A stretch of 64,000 nt of DNA, from the NCBI GenBank assembly GCA_002943765.1, contig PQWQ01000003.1:4091501-4155500 (forward strand), given 5' to 3'. Each line of letters starts with the position of its first letter. Position 1 is the first letter of the stretch. Both the position numbers and the translations under genes were made by a program. Below are positions 11,474-23,500 of this stretch, one piece after another. The stretch is from Psoroptes ovis (Eukaryota; Arthropoda; Arachnida; Sarcoptiformes; Psoroptidae). The notes beneath the pieces were generated by a model that was not told the DNA's origin, ran no database searches, and was given only the letters and a program-made list of their open reading frames with translations.

Positions 11474-13422
11474 TGTTGAATGTTTTTTTTTTTTTTTTTT
11501 GATTGAGGAATGGAAGCCAAATTATTCAAATATATTTAGTTCAATTTTAAAGATGACTGACTGCACTAAATAAAACAAATACAAATGAATGCAGCAAATT
11601 TGGAAGTGATTTTTGCTATGGAACAAAATATGTATGGAAAATCAAATTATTAATCAAATTAAACAAACAAAAACAATGTGATTGGAATATGAATTAAATG
11701 AATGAATGTTTTTGAACTTGAAAAACGACGGGGAAAGCATTGAAAATCAATGAAAATATTAAAGTAAATTCAATGGTGTGCTTTATGTGTGTGTTTGATG
11801 GTAATCTTCAAACATTGAGCAATTCGGAGATATAAATATTTTATTTTAGAAACATTCATTTATTGCACAGAAGATGCAATGCTTATGAGTTATTATTATT
11901 ATTATTTGTGGACAGCTTAGTCATCTTTGATTTGTTATTTAAAACGACAAAATAGATCAACTGTTATAAATAAATAACAATGACAAAGTCGAAAATATAC
12001 ATAACGGAATCATAAAATTTGAGTCAACTCATCATCGCTGTCATGCATTTTGTTTTGAGTGAAAATAATAAGTGAATTTACGATCAATTATTAGAGTCAT
12101 TGAAAGGGTTATAAATAAAATAGAATCATTGATTCATAATCAATTCTATCAGTTGAAACTCACCTTAAATGCTGATAAGGCTTTCGATCAAATTTGTTTA
12201 GATTATTTTCTTCAATGAATCAAAAATTGGTTTCAAATCACATGAATTAAGATCAATTTAAGATTTAGTCGAATTAATGATTAAGAATTTATGAAATCTT
12301 CTGAGATTAGTGATGATTTGTTGAATGAGTATTAATTACAATCAAAAAAACAATTATTCAAATTATTATTCCATCAAATCAACGAGTCAAATATAAACAT
12401 TGAACATTAAAAATTATATGATTATAATGAAACGATGAATCAAATATCAAATAATTGTGACAATATAAGTCAAAATATCTCATTTATTTTGTTTGTTTGT
12501 TTGATGATTATTGTTATTATTACGGGGAAAAAAACTTGTTTATAATAACCACCACCACCACACACCATACCATCACCAACAACAGCCAACAAGCCAACAA
12601 TTGAAACCATTCGATGATAAAGATGATGATGATGATACAAACTGACTTTAATATCAAATAAATAAATAAACGAAAACCCAACGGGTTATTTATCGTTTGG
12701 TTATTTTGGTTGTTTGTTTGTTTGATTGTTGTTGGACAATCAAATACAAAACAGAAACACAAATAGACAACACAGTCAAATGGTTGTTCGTTTCGTTTCT
12801 TGATGATTTTATGATGTGTTTGTTGTTGTTTGATGTCGATGTCTAAGCTGTTGTTGTTTGGTGTGTTGTTGCTGCCAATGGCTGAATTGGACACTGAAAT
12901 TGCAACGAATTTCAAAATGAAGAGACTGAATTGAATGAAATGAATTGAATTGAAATGATGAGAAATCAACAATGATGAGAGTGTTGAAGAGAGACTTAAA
13001 CAACAACTAAAACAGTGAAACGACAGTTGCAATATTTGATTTATTTTTGTTTTGTTTGGCCACAACAAACAAACAACCGAAAAACACCGAATTGTTGTTG
13101 TTGTTTCAGTTGTTGCAGATGAATATTTTTGTGTTTGATCACCACCACCGCCACCTCGATCATCATCCAATGCCTCTACCCTCTTGGCTTTCAGCAAACC
13201 TTTTAAAAAAAAAAACCTATTCAAAGCCTATTTCAAACATTAATGTTTAGGTGTTGGTGCTTCACTGCATCAACAGAACACTGTAAATACGCTAAAGAGA
13301 GGGTTCGCTCGTATAGGACATGATCGTTGTTTTTGAATTTTTTTTGATTCTTTGAAAATTTAAAAATAAATCATTTTGAAACTTCAATTATTCTTGATTG
13401 AATTAAATCAATCGTAGAATAA
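11474..13422. other. Non-coding region upstream of kinesin-13
   Basis: A T tract (about 11486-11502) sits directly before the kinesin start, in its 5' leader. The rest is AT-rich, with TGTTTG/TTGTTG and CACCACCA simple repeats at 12480-13160. The long minus-strand ORF at 12520-13224 is made of such repeats and is not believed. Nothing else is supported. Confidence 0.5.
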
Positions 13423-13738
13423 CTAATTCAATGTACCAAGCACGAAATGATTGACAACCCAAAATGTCTCCATCAACAAATAAAACACCAAGATAATAAC
13501 GATTGCTCGTTGCCATTGGTTACCCGCGAAAATCAAATTTTCAAATTCCTGGAACAACAACAACAACAAATAATCATTATCAATGATCAATGTTAATGGC
13601 AAATTACATATCATTCATGGATATATAGCTGTCTAACAACGAAGATGAATATGTGTGCCATTCATTCATCATTCGCTCGTACGTTTGTTTCCTTGTTTAT
13701 TGATCGAAAATGTGCCATACCATTTCCAATCCAGCCAT
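13423..13738 (-). CDS. Possible 47-residue single-span membrane microprotein
   Basis: I do not recognise it. A terminal exon at 13423-13548 follows a good acceptor (TTGTTCCAG) and encodes 41 residues ending in a stop. It holds one strong hydrophobic helix (AIVIILVFYLLMETFWVV) flanked by polar residues. A short first exon, 13721-13738, encodes MAGLEM, ends at a GTATGG donor and joins in phase 0, giving a complete 47-residue protein. The exon boundary evidence is thin because the first exon is only 18 nt. It would be a single-span membrane microprotein; location and function are unknown. Confidence 0.35.
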
Positions 13739-14321
13739 ACGTCACGTATTTTCATACGTAGCCATAACAGAATTGAGTCGAAATTTGTCGAATATAAACA
13801 AATAAACAAAGCAACAATGACAAAGACTATTGTTTCGAATCAATCCAATTTCAATCCATGTATTAATTGACCATGACTTGGTACAAATGCATGAAACACG
13901 ACCACATCAATAAACACATTGTTTTAGAGTCAATTTTCGATGATGTATCTTTAATAAATTCGATGAATTGAATTGAAAATAATCAAAAACTTTCAATCAC
14001 ACAAATTAAATTTAAATGAATGAATAAGGAGGAAAAAATAGTCAAAAAATGTTCAACAAATCATAGATATTTAAGTGTGGTATGTGAGCGCGTGTGTATT
14101 TGTTAAATGTTTCCAATTTCCATTGAAAATTATGTGACGAAATATGACAATGAAAATACGAATATAAATTATGTGCAAAATATTGAAGATATGAATGAAA
14201 ATAATGAATGGTGAAAATAAGAAGAAATTCAAGTCCAACATTATTGATTAATGGATGATGATCATGGATGAAGAATGAATGTAAAATGATCAATGATATT
14301 CCATGGAGATTTGATTCGAAA
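13739..14321. other. Spacer between microprotein and Myt1
   Basis: AT-rich sequence without convincing coding content. It should contain the Myt1 3' end (minus strand) and the promoter of the possible microprotein. Confidence 0.4.
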
Positions 14322-16755
14322 TTAAGAAACCATTTCGTCAATTTCATCAAAAGACTATTCGGGGGGAAATAAAAGAATTAATTGGAATTTGGTATAAGAT
14401 TCATGAATATGGTCTTAGGGTCTTACCTTGAGTAAATTTTTTCTCGAAATATTTGCATTTTTAAGATAACGAAGATTACAATTCGATGTATTATGATTAT
14501 TATTATTATTGTTGTGGTAATGAAAGCTATCGCCAGAAATTTCCGAATGAAATAATGATTTTCTCTGGTTTTTAATACAACTATCATCACTATTAGGGTT
14601 GTTATTATTACTAGTCATTGATGGTGATTCAATTTCATCATTAGGTTCATCATCATTGTCATCATTATCTTCGGACATTTCCATTTCGTCCGAACTAAAT
14701 TCATCAAATGTTAATCGTTGTATAACTGATTTCATTGAATTAACATTTGGACTAGTCATCATTCGATCAATGTTTTCAGCTGCATCATTTTGTAATGGTG
14801 ATAATTTTGGTGTCATTTCAAAATTTAAACGATGATTAGCACGATTAACAGTTGAACACAGATTGCGGTTACTATTTGATACGGGAAAAATTCAATTCTT
14901 AGGCCAATTTCAACTAAACATGTGATTTGCTTACCTTAAATCATTTAATAATTCAAAAGATTTCAGATGTTTATTATTAAATTGTTGATGACTACCATTA
15001 TCGGCGAAAAATTCATCATCCGATGATGAACCATATGACATATCAAATGATAAATTAGATGACATAAACCTTGATTGATTATTATTGGTCGTATCGATCA
15101 TTTCATCATCTGAATATTGATCTAAATAATTTGATACATATGTACGATTATAATTTATATTTGTTCGACAATTACTACCACTGTTATCGATACTTTGACT
15201 TGAATCCGGTGTTTGTTGTAATGATTCTAATATCATATCACAATTATTTGTTTCAGGAGAAAGGCTTTGAGGTTTGGCGAACCAATATTTGAATGGATAT
15301 GAAAGTATATTCAGTACTTGTTTAAAAAATGACCATAATTGTTTGAATAATAGTTGCTCAATACAAATACTATCAACCACTGTGATTACTTGTTTTAATT
15401 TATTATGAAATTTTTTCCTGAAAACTTCTTTACGTCTTTGATATTCATGTTCAATGATTAGTGGATGATTGAGCAATTCTTGAGCTGTTGGTCTTTTCGT
15501 GTGATCAGGATTAAGCATCATTTTGATTATTTTTTTCAAATCATCACTGCGATCTATGGTCGTGGATAGGTACAATGAACAATTAGCTTAAAAAATTCAT
15601 AGAAAATGAATGCATCTCAAAACATACGCTTAAAAATATGATCAGGTATTGAGCCATTACGCAATAAATGCCATGCATCACCACGGCTTGGCAAATCTAA
15701 ATCACATGCAATTTCCAATATAGTCATGCCGAGCGAGAATATGTCAGCAGATTGTGTGAATATTCCTTGCATTACTTCACCGGCCAAATATTTTGGATCA
15801 CCTTCGTTTGCTTCTTTGAATTCGTGCTGTGGATAAAATCAAAATGAAAGGGTTTTGAGATAAAGGAATGAATGGACAACAAACTTACATTATTCATATC
15901 AAATATTAATCCAAAATCACCCAACTTGCAAATACCATCTCTTGATATGAATATATTTTCTGGTTTAATATCTAAATGTATTAGATTATTAATGTGTAAA
16001 TGATTGATTGCTTTCAATAAATCAACAAGTATAGCCCATACGGTCGATTCAGGTAGATCATGATTATTATCGGCCAACATTGACAGCGTACCAGCACATA
16101 ATTCTGTTTCAATATAAAGTCTTTGTTTCTCTTCCCAAGCACAATGTAATTTAACTAAATGATCATGATCAGGTAGTTGTTCATGTTTACAAACTTCATT
16201 CAATTTCTCCTCTCGATCAATACGACCTTTGAATTTTTCACGTGAAACTTTTATGGCATAATATTGTTGGTCATAAAGATTACGGCAACGGAATACATCA
16301 CCAAATGAACCACTACCAATACGTTCTTCAATATAATAACATTGCTTGAAATATGATTCACGTTGATTATGATCATATAATGGTGATAGCTGTGGTTGAT
16401 GTCGTTCTTTTTTAAATGATATTATCTTGGCTTTATCTTGACGATGATGATTATTAGAATTATTTGAATTATTACTAATCGAATTATTCATTGTAAATGA
16501 TTGTAAACGACTATATTGTGTAAATGATTTTGATGGTGGCCGTGGTGGTAATTGTTTCGCTGTTATCGGTGTTGAACGATTATTCAATCGTTCACGTTTC
16601 GTTGTTAAATGATTAAATTGATCATTGAAAAATTGTGGTATTGGACGTGGTTTTGGTGTTGTTATGGTTGTTGGTGATGATGTTGCCGTCGCTGTCATTG
16701 CGGCTGCTGTATTCGGTGTCATTTGTTGAATGATGGATTCATGTGGTGATGTCAT
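14322..16755 (-). CDS. Myt1: Membrane-associated CDK1-inhibitory kinase Myt1
   Basis: Five exons (15889-16755, 15628-15826, 14935-15553, 14427-14871, 14322-14354) join in frame to about 720 residues. A disordered N-terminus of 130 residues precedes the kinase domain at about 140-395: glycine loop GSGSFGDVF, AIKVSREKFKG, catalytic HLDIKPENIF (Asp after Leu, as in Myt1), DFG, and GDPKYLAGEVMQG in place of the usual APE. HLD, the CAWEE segment and the ELCAGTL hinge point to PKMYT1 rather than WEE1. A hydrophobic stretch after the kinase domain (LWSFFKQVLNILSYPFKYWF) matches the membrane-tethering segment of Myt1. It phosphorylates Thr14/Tyr15 of CDK1 and holds cells in G2. The tail is acidic and Asn-rich. 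The last 10-codon exon is the least certain part. Confidence 0.88.
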
Positions 16756-17200
16756 AATGATTATTTGATTTAATCAGATAAATGAATTTATTTGAAATTT
16801 TGTCAACATGTGGTCATTGGATTTAAGCCCTCAAAAAAAACAATGCTAAATATCCAAAAATCGAAAATTCAATGTTTTTTTTTTTTAACGAAGATCAATG
16901 AAAAACGCATGCGATTGTGTCAAGTGTGTGTGTGCGTGCGTTTGTATATTCACATACTCATACACACACACAATGGATGAGTTTTGTTTGTATTCGAATT
17001 GCGCATGCGTCAAACGAATGCGAATTCTGCCAAATGCATTGCAACCATCGACAGCAGATGGCGCTCAATTGCTTGTTTTCAAGAAATCAAACAGCTGATT
17101 TGATTGAATTTCAAAATTTAAAACATTTGGGTTGTATTTTCTCTAATTCAAGCCGATCATATCAATTATCAAATGTCCTGATCATCGAAAGGCAAATCAA
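16756..17200. promoter_or_regulatory. Bidirectional promoter between Myt1 and a small membrane protein
   Basis: These 445 bp separate two diverging start codons. The segment holds two CGCATGCG-type sites (about 16905-16914 and 17001-17009, NRF1-like), AGATGGCGCT at 17056-17065 and AACAGCTGAT at 17090-17099. The last matches the known Drosophila core-promoter motif AWCAGCTGWT. Short ORFs across CA/TG repeats here are spurious. Confidence 0.5.
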
Positions 17201-17452
17201 ATGAATGATCCTCGATTACACCGATCACCACCATTAATTCGTGCACTGAAATGGTTTGGTTTATGGGCCACTTTTTTGGGATTAATGTATGCACATTACA
17301 CACATGTACCACCGACATATGTTGATCCTAGCAAACAAATGTTCATTCCACCAGATGATCGTCAAGATATAATTGGTAATCGTGAAGAATTTTTTGAATC
17401 ATTTAAACAATATCAACATGACGATGATGATGCTGAGAACAAATCAATGTAA
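17201..17452 (+). CDS. Small single-span membrane protein (83 aa), unrecognised
   Basis: A single-exon ORF starts at ATG 17201 and ends at TAA 17452. One hydrophobic helix lies near residues 17-32 (ALKWFGLWATFLGLMYA), followed by a Pro-rich stretch (HVPPTYVDPSKQMFIPPDDR) and an acidic tail. The shape resembles small inner-membrane subunits or assembly factors of mitochondria, but I cannot name a family. An AATAAA poly(A) signal at about 17501 supports a transcript end. It shares a short promoter region with Myt1. It looks real from composition and promoter context, not from homology. Confidence 0.55.
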   Translation: MNDPRLHRSPPLIRALKWFGLWATFLGLMYAHYTHVPPTYVDPSKQMFIPPDDRQDIIGNREEFFESFKQYQHDDDDAENKSM

Positions 17453-20400
17453 TTTGTCATAGAAACAATGTAATATTACATTTAAAACCATCAAATACAT
17501 GCAATAAATGAAAAATTTTGATTAATTATCCAATGGCCACATGTATTATTTATTGAATTTCAAAATTAATTTGCTTAAAACAAGAGATTTAATAACCGTT
17601 ACGAAACATAAACAAAAACAAACAAACAATAGCCTACCCAAGATGTCTAATTCAATGAATCCACTGGAATTAATGATTCTTGTATGATTCGATATGGTTC
17701 GTTGTTGGTGATATTTTGAATGGAAGAAAACATCCCCAAACAAACAATGGCCCACCTGTGGTTGAACGATGGACAATTGTCATTGCCTATTGCCAAGAAA
17801 TTTCTTCAGAAAATCATTTGTCATTCAGGTGTTGACATATACAACGACGATATACATTTGAACATGACAATGTAAATCAATGATTGTTTACTTGTTTTGA
17901 TTTTGATTCAATGATCACCGATGATGATCATTCATTGATTCACTTGGTCAATATCACCATCGATTTGACAGTTGATAATTTATTGTTTTTTTGTTTTTTT
18001 AATGAACGAATGTCAATAATGATCAGTTAAAGGTACCTTCAAAGGTATAAACCTTTGAATAAATTTTTTTTTAGGTCATTAATGGTCAAAAATTCGATCA
18101 TATTCGAGCGAATATTTTTGAAAATTTTATGACCCTATCCATAGGGTTTACGGGTTGTTCATAAGGTCTTTGGTCGTTTGTTTGTCGATTTAATGATCAA
18201 AAATGATGATGATGATCATCATCATCGTTTGACAAATCATTAACAATCGATGTCATCGATTCGTAATGATCAACACCAAAACATATCACCGATGATCGAA
18301 ATCAACCAGATCACCTGGAGCCCTTTCGATGGTAATGAAACATGGAATTTTGCGAAAATCTCGGTCGGTTCGAAGAAAAATCATTAAAAATACAATTCTT
18401 AGGGCCATAAATCGACCAGTTTTTTTATGACCCTTTTGGCTTGCTCGTTTATGACTTGGTCTAAATAATAATGATGATCATTATGGTTGTTGTGATTACC
18501 AGTGAAACATGAAGAAAACACCAGTAGTTCCAGTAGCACCATAGTAGTTGTCTATGGGGCCATTCCACATGTACGTTTATTAATAGATGTACTAATGAAT
18601 GGTGGGTCATTCATAAATGATTCTGTTTCATTCATTGAAAAAAAAATGAATGATTTTAAAAAATTTTATGACCCATAATCACCATTAACCAACCATCATC
18701 AATGGTCATTATCACTGAAGAAATTTGCATGAAATTTTTTTCACTTTTGTTTCGACCCTAATAACTCATTATTATTATCATCATTATTCAGGGTCTTTTC
18801 CAACCTTTTACGACCCTGTAGCAAAGCAAAGCAATGGCAGTACCTATGGCTCAAAACACTAGTTGTTCTTAGCTGGACCAAGGTAACCAGAAAATGAACA
18901 GATTTTCTCTCTGAACCATAGTAATGATGGTGGTGTTTTATGGTTTTATGATTTGATCATCATCATTTATTTTTTGACCAGTAGTCATAAAATGCATCAG
19001 ATTTTGCTTTCATAATTCACATACACTGAGAGTTTATCATTGATTCATTAATTTGTGAACTGATTTTGTGAATGACCCCATTGTTACACGTGAAAACTTT
19101 CAGCCATCATTCATTCATCATCAACCAGTGATAATCACCTTTAATTATTTTTAATTTTATGCATTTTCTCACATCGAATATTTCTGCGGAAAATTTGCGA
19201 AACTAATTGTGCGCAGCGTATTACTTATTTACGGGTATTTCATGACCTAAATTTGTAATTTTGTAAATTTTTAATTGTTCAAATTGTTCAAATCGAACGA
19301 AATTGAACCCAAGACCCTTGGTTGACATTTGACACATCATCGTTTTGATTTGATTGTATCGAAAATCCAAATGAATGCAGAGGCATAATGAAGCATGACG
19401 CCCCTTAATCATCTTTGAAAATGAATGAAACCAAAGAAATTTTAAAATCAAGAAAATTTGATTTCTTTGAAAATTTCAATTTAGGTTCACGGTTATTTTT
19501 CACTGGTTAATTAACACGAAATAATTTTGACCATTTTATTTTTTGCTGGCAAAATTTTGACCTGGTAAATTACTTCATGGCTTGTTGTGCATTTTTGACA
19601 AAAAAAGAAATGCTGTGATTGGCTGTTTGAACGCGAGAGAGGAGCTTGTATATTATGCGATAAGCCCTGCCCATCGAGGGCGGAGCCACGGTTTTAGCCA
19701 ATTGCAGCCGAGTATTTCTCATTTTTTTCGTGATTTTCCTCATTTTTTCTCCAATCAACTTCTTTTATTTCAATTTGAATTTAAATTTCAATTTAATTCG
19801 TGACAATTTTAGTTTCGGTTAGTTAAATATTTGAAATGAATGATTATTATTTGCATTTTACATCTGATAATACCAACACCATCACCAGTAACAACTGAAA
19901 CTTTACCACGACCAAATCAAATCGATTGATTCGATTCGATAATTGGACCAACTTTTGTGAACGGTGGTGTATTATGATGATTATGATTAGCTGCTACTGT
20001 GAAGAATTTGAAGAAATTTCAAACTGAAACCATTCAGTAGTCGTAGGGTCGTCATATTTGATATGAATGAATAAGATGGTCAATTAACCGATCGGAATCA
20101 ATCAATTAATTGATTCAACCAATCAATTTTTCATGTTTAATTACAACCGAAATCAATTCGAATATTCAAACGCGTATCTGATATGCGAATCAAAATAATT
20201 ATTTCACATTGAAATATTTGAAAAATTCATAAATAAAGTAATAAACAAGTGTTTCTGAGTGTGTCTATGTGTGTAAATATTTGCCTAATTCCATTTGGAT
20301 ACGGTGCTTTTTTTTATTTTAGTTTTTATGACTAAAAACCTGTGAACCTTTGTGTGTGTGTGTGTGGTGGTGGTTATGCATTAATTACCTGATACCCTTC

Positions 20401-20514
20401 ATAAATTTTGGACAACTTAATCAACTCTGGTGCCGTGTGACTTAATTGATTAATCAATTGGTTAAGTAATTAAGTGATTAAATACTTGACCAACGAATTT
20501 GATTTTTCGATAAA
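17453..20514. other. 3 kb region upstream of the Pax3/7 gene
   Basis: No coding exon is supported. It is much longer than other spacers in this compact window, as expected for the control region of a developmental transcription factor. It contains a palindromic GATGAT/ATCATC tract (about 18203-18227), several runs of GTCATTAATGG-like sequence and a promoter-like CCAAT/GC-box cluster at 19617-19702. Enhancer content is an inference from length only. Confidence 0.45.
19617..19702 (+). promoter_or_regulatory. CCAAT / GC-box cluster, candidate Pax3/7 promoter
   Basis: A GC-rich island in AT-rich DNA. GATTGGCT (inverted CCAAT box) at 19617-19624 and AGCCAATT at 19696-19703 flank two facing GC boxes, GCCCTGCCC (19664-19672) and GGGCGGAGC (19678-19686). 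A TATA-like TGTATATTAT lies at about 19648. It is 0.8 kb before the Pax start codon, which leaves room for a 5' leader. Confidence 0.4.
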
Positions 20515-23500
20515 ATGACAACAACCTCAGTAGCAACCGTTGCAACATCAACAACAAGCGCAGCTATGCCATTGAATATTCGTCCATTAACAGCTGCTGC
20601 AGCAGCATTTACCGGTTATCCATTTCAAGGTGAGAATGAATTTCATTGATTATCACTCAAACCTTGAGACCTTAGAAAGTCTTGGTTTTAATTAGGATCA
20701 TACGGGGAAAACAAATCCTAAGCCTTCTAGAGCTTATGACCCTTTTAGCCTTCTAGATTCTGATTTCAATTTGTCAAATTTCTCATTCAAATTATTCAAT
20801 CTGTTTTTGATTGTCCTGAAGAGATGATTGTCAAATGACCAAGTTATGACCAAGTTTTGACCAAGTATTTCTATGAGAAAGTATCAGAAAAATGACCAGA
20901 AAACAATTGGTTCCAATTAACTCTTTGTTCACATGTGTTTTACACAACTAATTCTCAAGCACTGATCATCCTGATCATACACTGATCAATGTTTTTGGGT
21001 CTAAGACTGTGGACACATGTGATCGACATGTGATTGAGACATGTGAAATTGCGAATGTTTCTAATTGAAATCAGCCAAAGTTTAGAGAATTTGAGCTTAA
21101 AGATCTCAAATCATAAACAAATACTTGTCATATTTTGACTTGTCAAAATTCTTAGGGTCATTTATGAAATAGTCTTTCAGTGAGCTTGGTCATTTTGAAA
21201 CCCAAAAAATGTCATTGAATAATGAAGCAAATTCCATCTCGAATTGGGCTAAACAAGATTTAGAGATTACCTCATTGCTTCAGGGTCTGTTTAGACGTAA
21301 TTAATTAAGTTTAATTAATTTTGTTTTAATTCAATTCCCTCCGTAGGACAAGGCCGCGTTAATCAATTAGGCGGTGTATTCATCAATGGCCGACCATTGC
21401 CGAATCATATTCGTTATAAAATTGTTGAAATGGCTGCAGCCGGTATTAGGCCATGTGTAATTAGCCGTCAACTACGGGTATCACATGGTTGTGTATCGAA
21501 AATATTAAATCGTTATCAAGAAACTGGTAGTATACGGCCCGGAGTTATTGGTGGTAGTAAACCACGTGTTGCAACACCTGAAGTCGAAAAAAAGATTGAA
21601 GAATATAAAATGGAAAATCCAGGCATATTCAGTTATGAAATACGTGAACGGCTGATTAAAGAAGGTATCTGTGATAAGAATACAGCACCTAGTGTAAGCT
21701 CGATTAGCCGAGTACTACGTGCCACATCTAATGGTAGCGCCGATGGCCATTTACCATCACATCATCATTATCATCATCATCCACATCGATTCTACAGTGA
21801 TTCATCATCAATCGATTCGATAGCGATATCGATCACCAAAGATCATAGTATCGATGGTATACTTGGTTCAGGTTAGTGTTTTGAATTTGTTTTACCCCTT
21901 TGCGAACACGCGCAATATATTTACACGTATTCACCCTAAGATTCACCAAGCGAAAGTAATTCAATTTCTTCGGGGCCATTCAATGGCCGAACAAGGTGAC
22001 AATAATCAATCGACAATCAATCAGTCAGTTGAACTAATTCTATCGATTTGAAATTCAATTTTGACATTTGACATTTGACTGAATTCAATCAAAATTTTAC
22101 AAAAAAAAATCAATTTTAAAATCTAAAAATAGTGCCTATAAGTTGATCTATAAGCGTCATTGTGTTTGTGTATGATCCTAAGATCAAAAATTATGGACAG
22201 ATGTTCAAAGCAAAAAAGCTTGCTTGACAATCTATACAGACGGATTGACACGTACAAACACGCATTGCCACGCAAGCTACAATAGTTATAGGTTTGTCAC
22301 TCACCCAATGACGTTGAAATAGATTTATAGTCGAAATTAATGAATGAATCAATGAAATAAATGAATCAAAATGGTGTATTATTCACATCCATTCATCAAC
22401 TGGTAATGATAACCCAATAAAATGATAGATAGATAGATAGATGGTAATGATATATGTGAATGGATAGCCATTTCAATGTTTCCGATTTCATTATTTCATT
22501 TTGTGAATTAATTCGGCACGGTCTTACCATTGTCTGTGTGCGCAAGCTGTAGACGATATTTTCTGATGCAAATTTTCGGTACCCATTGATTATTTGCAAT
22601 CAACCTTGGCGAATTATGATTTTTTTTTTCATTCATTTTTCGTTGATTAAATTGAAATTTGGTTCAAATGGTTGAATGGTGAATAGAATTGACTTTTTGT
22701 CATTTGTTTCTTTGGTGCTTTATGACAGCGAATCGACAAAATTATTCATTGACAGTCTTGCACGTACTACGTACAACGCATTAGCATTTGTTTTCTTCAT
22801 TTTCTCATTTACATTCTATCGTCGGTTATTATTAGATCTTTGAAAAAGCAAAATTCGGTTACGCCAATTAAGTGCATTGCGCGACAATTGTTAATGGTAA
22901 TGATCAAAGATAATGGTAAACTCTGAGCCACCACTCTGTCATTAATTTCATTTTCTATTTGCTGCCATTTTCAATGATTTTTTCGAAAAAAAAATCAAAC
23001 ACGTGAGAAAGTACGTATCCGAATCGAATCTGTTGTTTTCCGATTGATTTTGTATTCGAAAAATTTCGATTCGAAATCCGAACCTTTACGATCTGTACCA
23101 CGAATTTGGGTTTCGTGTTGATGATGATATGATCAACAATAAATTCACAGCGATCAATCGCGATCAGATCGATTGATTAATTAATGAAGCAATTAATTGC
23201 TTTTATACGCTAAAATTTAATTGATCAGCTTGAAAATTGTTTAAATTATCGATTTTTAGTAATCGATTGTAATAATTATTATCGATTATCATCAGAAAAA
23301 AAATGGTCGGCAAATGATCAAAGGTCTTGACCAGCAACAAGAGTTGATGAACAACAACAAAGAGTTGAAAAGTCAAATGTCGACAAACAATAGATCGATT
23401 GATCACCAACAATACATCATACATACATACGTATCGATTGTACCAATCAGTTGGATACCTTTCGATCACCTCGAATCGATGTCTTAACGTTTGTCAAATA

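Noticed and set aside
12520..13224. Minus-strand 234-codon ORF
   Set aside because: Although long, it consists of Thr/Cys/Leu/Ile/Asn-rich translation of simple repeats and matches no domain pattern.
14042..14350. Minus-strand 102-codon ORF
   Set aside because: It overlaps the final Myt1 exon in another frame and is low-complexity His/Phe-rich.
16898..17204. Plus-strand ORFs across CA/TG repeats
   Set aside because: They lie in the bidirectional promoter and encode repeat-derived Cys/Val/His residues.
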